From: QQUD01 sp039029915
GTDB taxonomy: Bacteria > Chloroflexota > Anaerolineae > Promineifilales > Promineifilaceae
Direction: 5' to 3'
DNA: 8,741 bases
NCBI GenBank assembly: GCA_039029915.1
Contig: JBCCFD010000348.1
Span: 1 to 8,741 of the forward strand
Shown here: positions 6,790 through 8,741 of the stretch, in pieces
How positions within the stretch are numbered: position 1 is the stretch's first letter
Layout: each line of letters begins with the position of its first letter
Made by a program: the position numbers and the translations under genes
The notes under the pieces: model-generated
The model's database searches: none
What the model was told of the DNA's origin: nothing
What the model saw: the letters and a program-made list of their open reading frames with translations, nothing else

Positions 6790-8280
6790 ATGGCAAAACC
6801 AACAGGCTTCATGGAATTTGAGCGCGAGTTACCTGCCGACCGGCCGGTTGATGAGCGGATAAAAGATTGGCAACCCATTCATCTGCACTTATCAGATGAC
6901 AAACTCAATAACCAAGCGGCGCGCTGCATGGATTGTGGCACCCCATTTTGTCACAAAGGCCGCGTCATCAATCGGATGAATTCCGGCTGTCCCATTAATA
7001 ACCTCATCCCCGAGTGGAATGATTTAGTGTATCAAGGGCTGTGGAAAGAAGCGTACCAACGGCTAGAAAAAACAAATAACTTTCCAGAATTTACAGGACT
7101 AGTTTGCCCCGCCCCCTGCGAGGCAGCGTGTACGCTAGGCATCAATGAGCCGCCAGTCACGATAAAAAATATCGAATATAGCATTATTGAAAAAGCGTTT
7201 CAGGAGGGCTGGGTCACACCTCAGCTAGCTGATAAGCCCTCTGGGAAAACGGTAGCTGTGGTTGGATCAGGACCGGCCGGATTAGCCTGTGCCGACCAGC
7301 TCAACAAGGTTGGTCATCAAGTGACGGTCTTTGAGCGCGCCGACCGCATTGGTGGCCTACTCATGTATGGCATTCCCAACATGAAGTTGGACAAAGAGGT
7401 TGTCCAAAGACGAATCGATTTTATGGCGGCAGCAGGCATCAATTTCGTTACCAATACTGAAATTGGGGTTGATATTTCAGCAGACGCCTTAAAAGCTCAA
7501 TATGACGCCGTTGTGCTTTGCACGGGTGCGGTCACACCGCGCGATTTACCTATTCCCGGTCGAGATCTAGACGGGATTCACTTTGCGATGGACTATTTAC
7601 AACCCAATACCCAAAGCTTACTTGATGGCACCCATGATAAAGGTAAATTCCTTTCGGCTAAAGGGAAGGATGTCATCATCATCGGCGGGGGTGACACGGG
7701 CACCGACTGTGTAGCCACAGCGCTGCGGCACGGCTGTAAAAGCTTAACGCAGTTTGAAATTATGGATCGACCACCGAACGAACGGGGGTCTGATAATCCT
7801 TGGCCCCAATGGCCTCTGATCTACAAGCTGGATTATGGGCAAGAGGAAGCGGCTGTCCTTTTTGGGGACGATCCACGTCGGTATGGCATTCTATCTCGGC
7901 AATTTGTCGGTGATGATGGCCCCAATGGCGTCAGCGTAACAGGTGTGGAAACAGTCTTAATTAAATGGGAGCCAGATGGCTCTGGACGGCCGTTTACCGA
8001 ACTGCCGGGTACAGAAAAACGATATCCCGCCCAAATGGTTTTATTAGCGATGGGCTTTATGGGACCAGACGGGGACCTACTCGATCGATTTAAAATCGAA
8101 AAAGATGAACGTTCAAACGCCAAAGCAGAATATGGTAATTTTCAGACAAGCGCAGAAGGTGTTTTTGCCGCTGGCGATGCACGTCGAGGCCAAAGCCTTG
8201 TCGTTTGGGCTATTAACGAAGGGCGCGGGGCTGCTCGCGAGGTAGACAGTTGGTTAATGGGGGAAACAGATTTACCCTAA
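6790..8280 (+). CDS. gltD: Glutamate synthase (NADPH-type) small/beta subunit
   Basis: A 496-residue FAD and iron-sulfur protein that oxidises NADPH and passes electrons to GltB. The N-terminal domain has the two cysteine groups for [4Fe-4S] clusters: C46, C49, C54, C67 (CMDCGTPFC...GCP) and C106, C110, C114 (CPAPCEAAC). The FAD-binding Rossmann motif is GSGPAG (159-164), followed by GGLLMYGIPNMKL. The NADPH-binding fold has GGGDTG (299-304). The C-terminus has the FAD-contacting segment AAGDARRGQSLVVWAINEGR (460-479). Length is typical of about 470-500 residues. The start MAKPTGFMEFER matches the usual GltD N-terminus, and no upstream in-frame start codon is nearby. It lies 44 bases after gltB and is presumably co-transcribed and coupled. 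No clear terminator follows it: a weak 5-bp stem near 8289-8306 has no T-run. Confidence 0.98.
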   Translation: MAKPTGFMEFERELPADRPVDERIKDWQPIHLHLSDDKLNNQAARCMDCGTPFCHKGRVINRMNSGCPINNLIPEWNDLVYQGLWKEAYQRLEKTNNFPEFTGLVCPAPCEAACTLGINEPPVTIKNIEYSIIEKAFQEGWVTPQLADKPSGKTVAVVGSGPAGLACADQLNKVGHQVTVFERADRIGGLLMYGIPNMKLDKEVVQRRIDFMAAAGINFVTNTEIGVDISADALKAQYDAVVLCTGAVTPRDLPIPGRDLDGIHFAMDYLQPNTQSLLDGTHDKGKFLSAKGKDVIIIGGGDTGTDCVATALRHGCKSLTQFEIMDRPPNERGSDNPWPQWPLIYKLDYGQEEAAVLFGDDPRRYGILSRQFVGDDGPNGVSVTGVETVLIKWEPDGSGRPFTELPGTEKRYPAQMVLLAMGFMGPDGDLLDRFKIEKDERSNAKAEYGNFQTSAEGVFAAGDARRGQSLVVWAINEGRGAAREVDSWLMGETDLP

Positions 8281-8487
8281 GAGACATTAGAGTGCTGGGC
8301 GTCGCTCAATCAGAATAGTTACCGGTGATGTTTTACAACTTTTCTGCTTTGACACCGTGCAACGATTTAGCTTGTCCGCTTCTTTTCTCTCCTCACTTTT
8401 CTCTCTTCTATTTTGACATAACGCTTGTTATTGCCGACCAAATGTGCTAACATCAGTCAGATTTTTGTATCGGTGAGATGAGCTTTC
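8281..8487. other. Intergenic gap between gltD and the XRE regulator
   Basis: This gap of 207 bp has no gene on either strand. It holds a pyrimidine tract (8379-8409, one A at 8395) and a promoter candidate for the downstream gene. No strong rho-independent terminator for the gltBD operon is visible, so termination may be Rho-dependent or leaky into the next gene. Confidence 0.6.
8425..8453 (+). promoter_or_regulatory. Promoter candidate for the XRE-family gene
   Basis: TTGTTA (8425-8430) and TAACAT (8448-8453) are separated by 17 bases; each matches its consensus at 4 of 6 positions. A perfect TTGACA at 8413-8418 lacks a -10 at suitable distance. A start near 8460 would give a leader of about 28 nt. 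GGTGAG (8472-8477) is the likely Shine-Dalgarno, 10 bases before the ATG. Confidence 0.4.
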
Positions 8488-8741
8488 ATGGCAACAAATA
8501 ATTTAGAACGTGCAAAATTATTAGGTGATTTAATTCAAAAGGCGAGAGACCACAATCGGCGCACGACCGAAGGGTGTGCTGAAGTGCTGCAAATCTCCGT
8601 GGATGATTATCTGAAAATTGAGGATGGCTCTGCTAATCTATCTCTACCAGACTTAGAGGCTTTGGCTATCTATTTAGATGTGCCAATGGGGTATTTTTGG
8701 GGCACCCAACAGTTAGTCGACCCCGAAATGGTCAACTATCA
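8488..8741 (+). CDS. XRE-family helix-turn-helix regulator, 3' end beyond the window
   Basis: Starting at ATG 8488, 84 codons are open to the right edge, so the gene is partial. Residues about 10-70 form a Cro/C1-type helix-turn-helix: LLGDLIQKARD (helix 1), AEVLQISVDDYLKIEDG (helices 2-3), then SLPDLEALAIYLDVPMGYFW, the typical last helices. It probably binds DNA as a dimer. The sequence after the domain (GTQQLVDPEM) begins an unknown C-terminal part that could be short or a fused sensor or membrane segment. Its separate promoter candidate and the 207-bp gap suggest it is not part of gltBD. It could regulate the neighbouring nitrogen genes, but nothing in the sequence shows this. Ribosome site GGTGAG precedes the start. 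Confidence 0.85.
   Translation, partial: MATNNLERAKLLGDLIQKARDHNRRTTEGCAEVLQISVDDYLKIEDGSANLSLPDLEALAIYLDVPMGYFWGTQQLVDPEMVNY

Larger units (their letters stand above)
1831..7993. repeat. Dispersed palindrome ACGGCCGT, eight copies
   Basis: The octamer starts at 1831, 2151, 3274, 4534, 4692, 6311, 6456 and 7986. Four copies (1830, 2150, 4691, 6310) extend to the 10-bp palindrome AACGGCCGTT. One copy is intergenic, six are in gltB and one is in gltD; amt has none. In the coding copies all three codon phases are used (encoding N-G-R or Y-G-R; R-P; T-A-V), so the protein sequence does not explain the repetition. At roughly 47% GC about 0.1 copies would be expected by chance in this length (rough hand estimate). 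Confidence 0.75.

Noticed and set aside
6761..6862. 33-codon frame starting at GTG 6761, 10 bases after AGGAG, overlapping the gltD start
   Set aside because: It is the only frame with good spacing to that ribosome site, but it is short, largely overlaps gltD and has no recognisable sequence. It is kept only as an alternative explanation for the distant Shine-Dalgarno.
8289..8306. Terminator after gltD
   Set aside because: The stem is only 5 bp with a wobble pair and an 8-base loop, and no T-run follows.
1..8741. A novel defence, mobile or biosynthetic system
   Set aside because: All complete genes are standard ammonium-uptake and GOGAT genes with intact family motifs. No integrase, transposase, phage, CRISPR or toxin-antitoxin signature was seen.

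Overview
The window (8741 bp) is an ordinary chromosomal nitrogen-assimilation locus, probably from an uncultured bacterium. A Chloroflexota (Anaerolineae-like) origin is my best guess. It rests on the moderate GC content, the style of the XRE regulator and the general look of the proteins, not on a marker gene, so it is tentative. No phage, transposase, CRISPR, defence or toxin gene is visible.

Layout. Positions 1-103 are very GC-rich (about 71%) and encode what looks like the end of a signal peptide plus the first mature residues of an oligopeptide/microcin-C-type solute-binding protein. This breaks off abruptly into AT-rich DNA with a 7-bp tandem repeat, so it is either a decayed gene end or an assembly chimera. 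Positions 170-1516 (minus strand) encode an Amt ammonium channel. A 579-bp divergent intergenic region (1517-2095) separates it from gltB (2096-6745, plus) and gltD (6790-8280, plus), the large and small subunits of NADPH-type glutamate synthase (GOGAT). After a 207-bp gap with a promoter candidate, an XRE-type helix-turn-helix regulator begins at 8488 and runs off the right edge.

How the genes work together. Amt brings ammonium into the cell. Glutamine synthetase (not in the window) fixes it into glutamine. GltB hydrolyses the glutamine and transfers the ammonia to 2-oxoglutarate, using electrons that GltD takes from NADPH. The divergent arrangement lets one control region serve uptake and assimilation. 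That region holds several dyads, a 9-bp motif repeated in mirror orientation next to both promoter candidates, and a terminator-like hairpin in the amt leader.

The protein-coding content is conventional. The unexplained signals are at the DNA/RNA level: (i) the palindrome ACGGCCGT occurs eight times, in all three codon phases and once between genes, like the highly iterated palindromes of cyanobacteria; (ii) the amt leader has a terminator-like hairpin with a competing pairing; (iii) a hairpin separates a good Shine-Dalgarno from the gltD start; (iv) there is a sharp composition break at the left edge.
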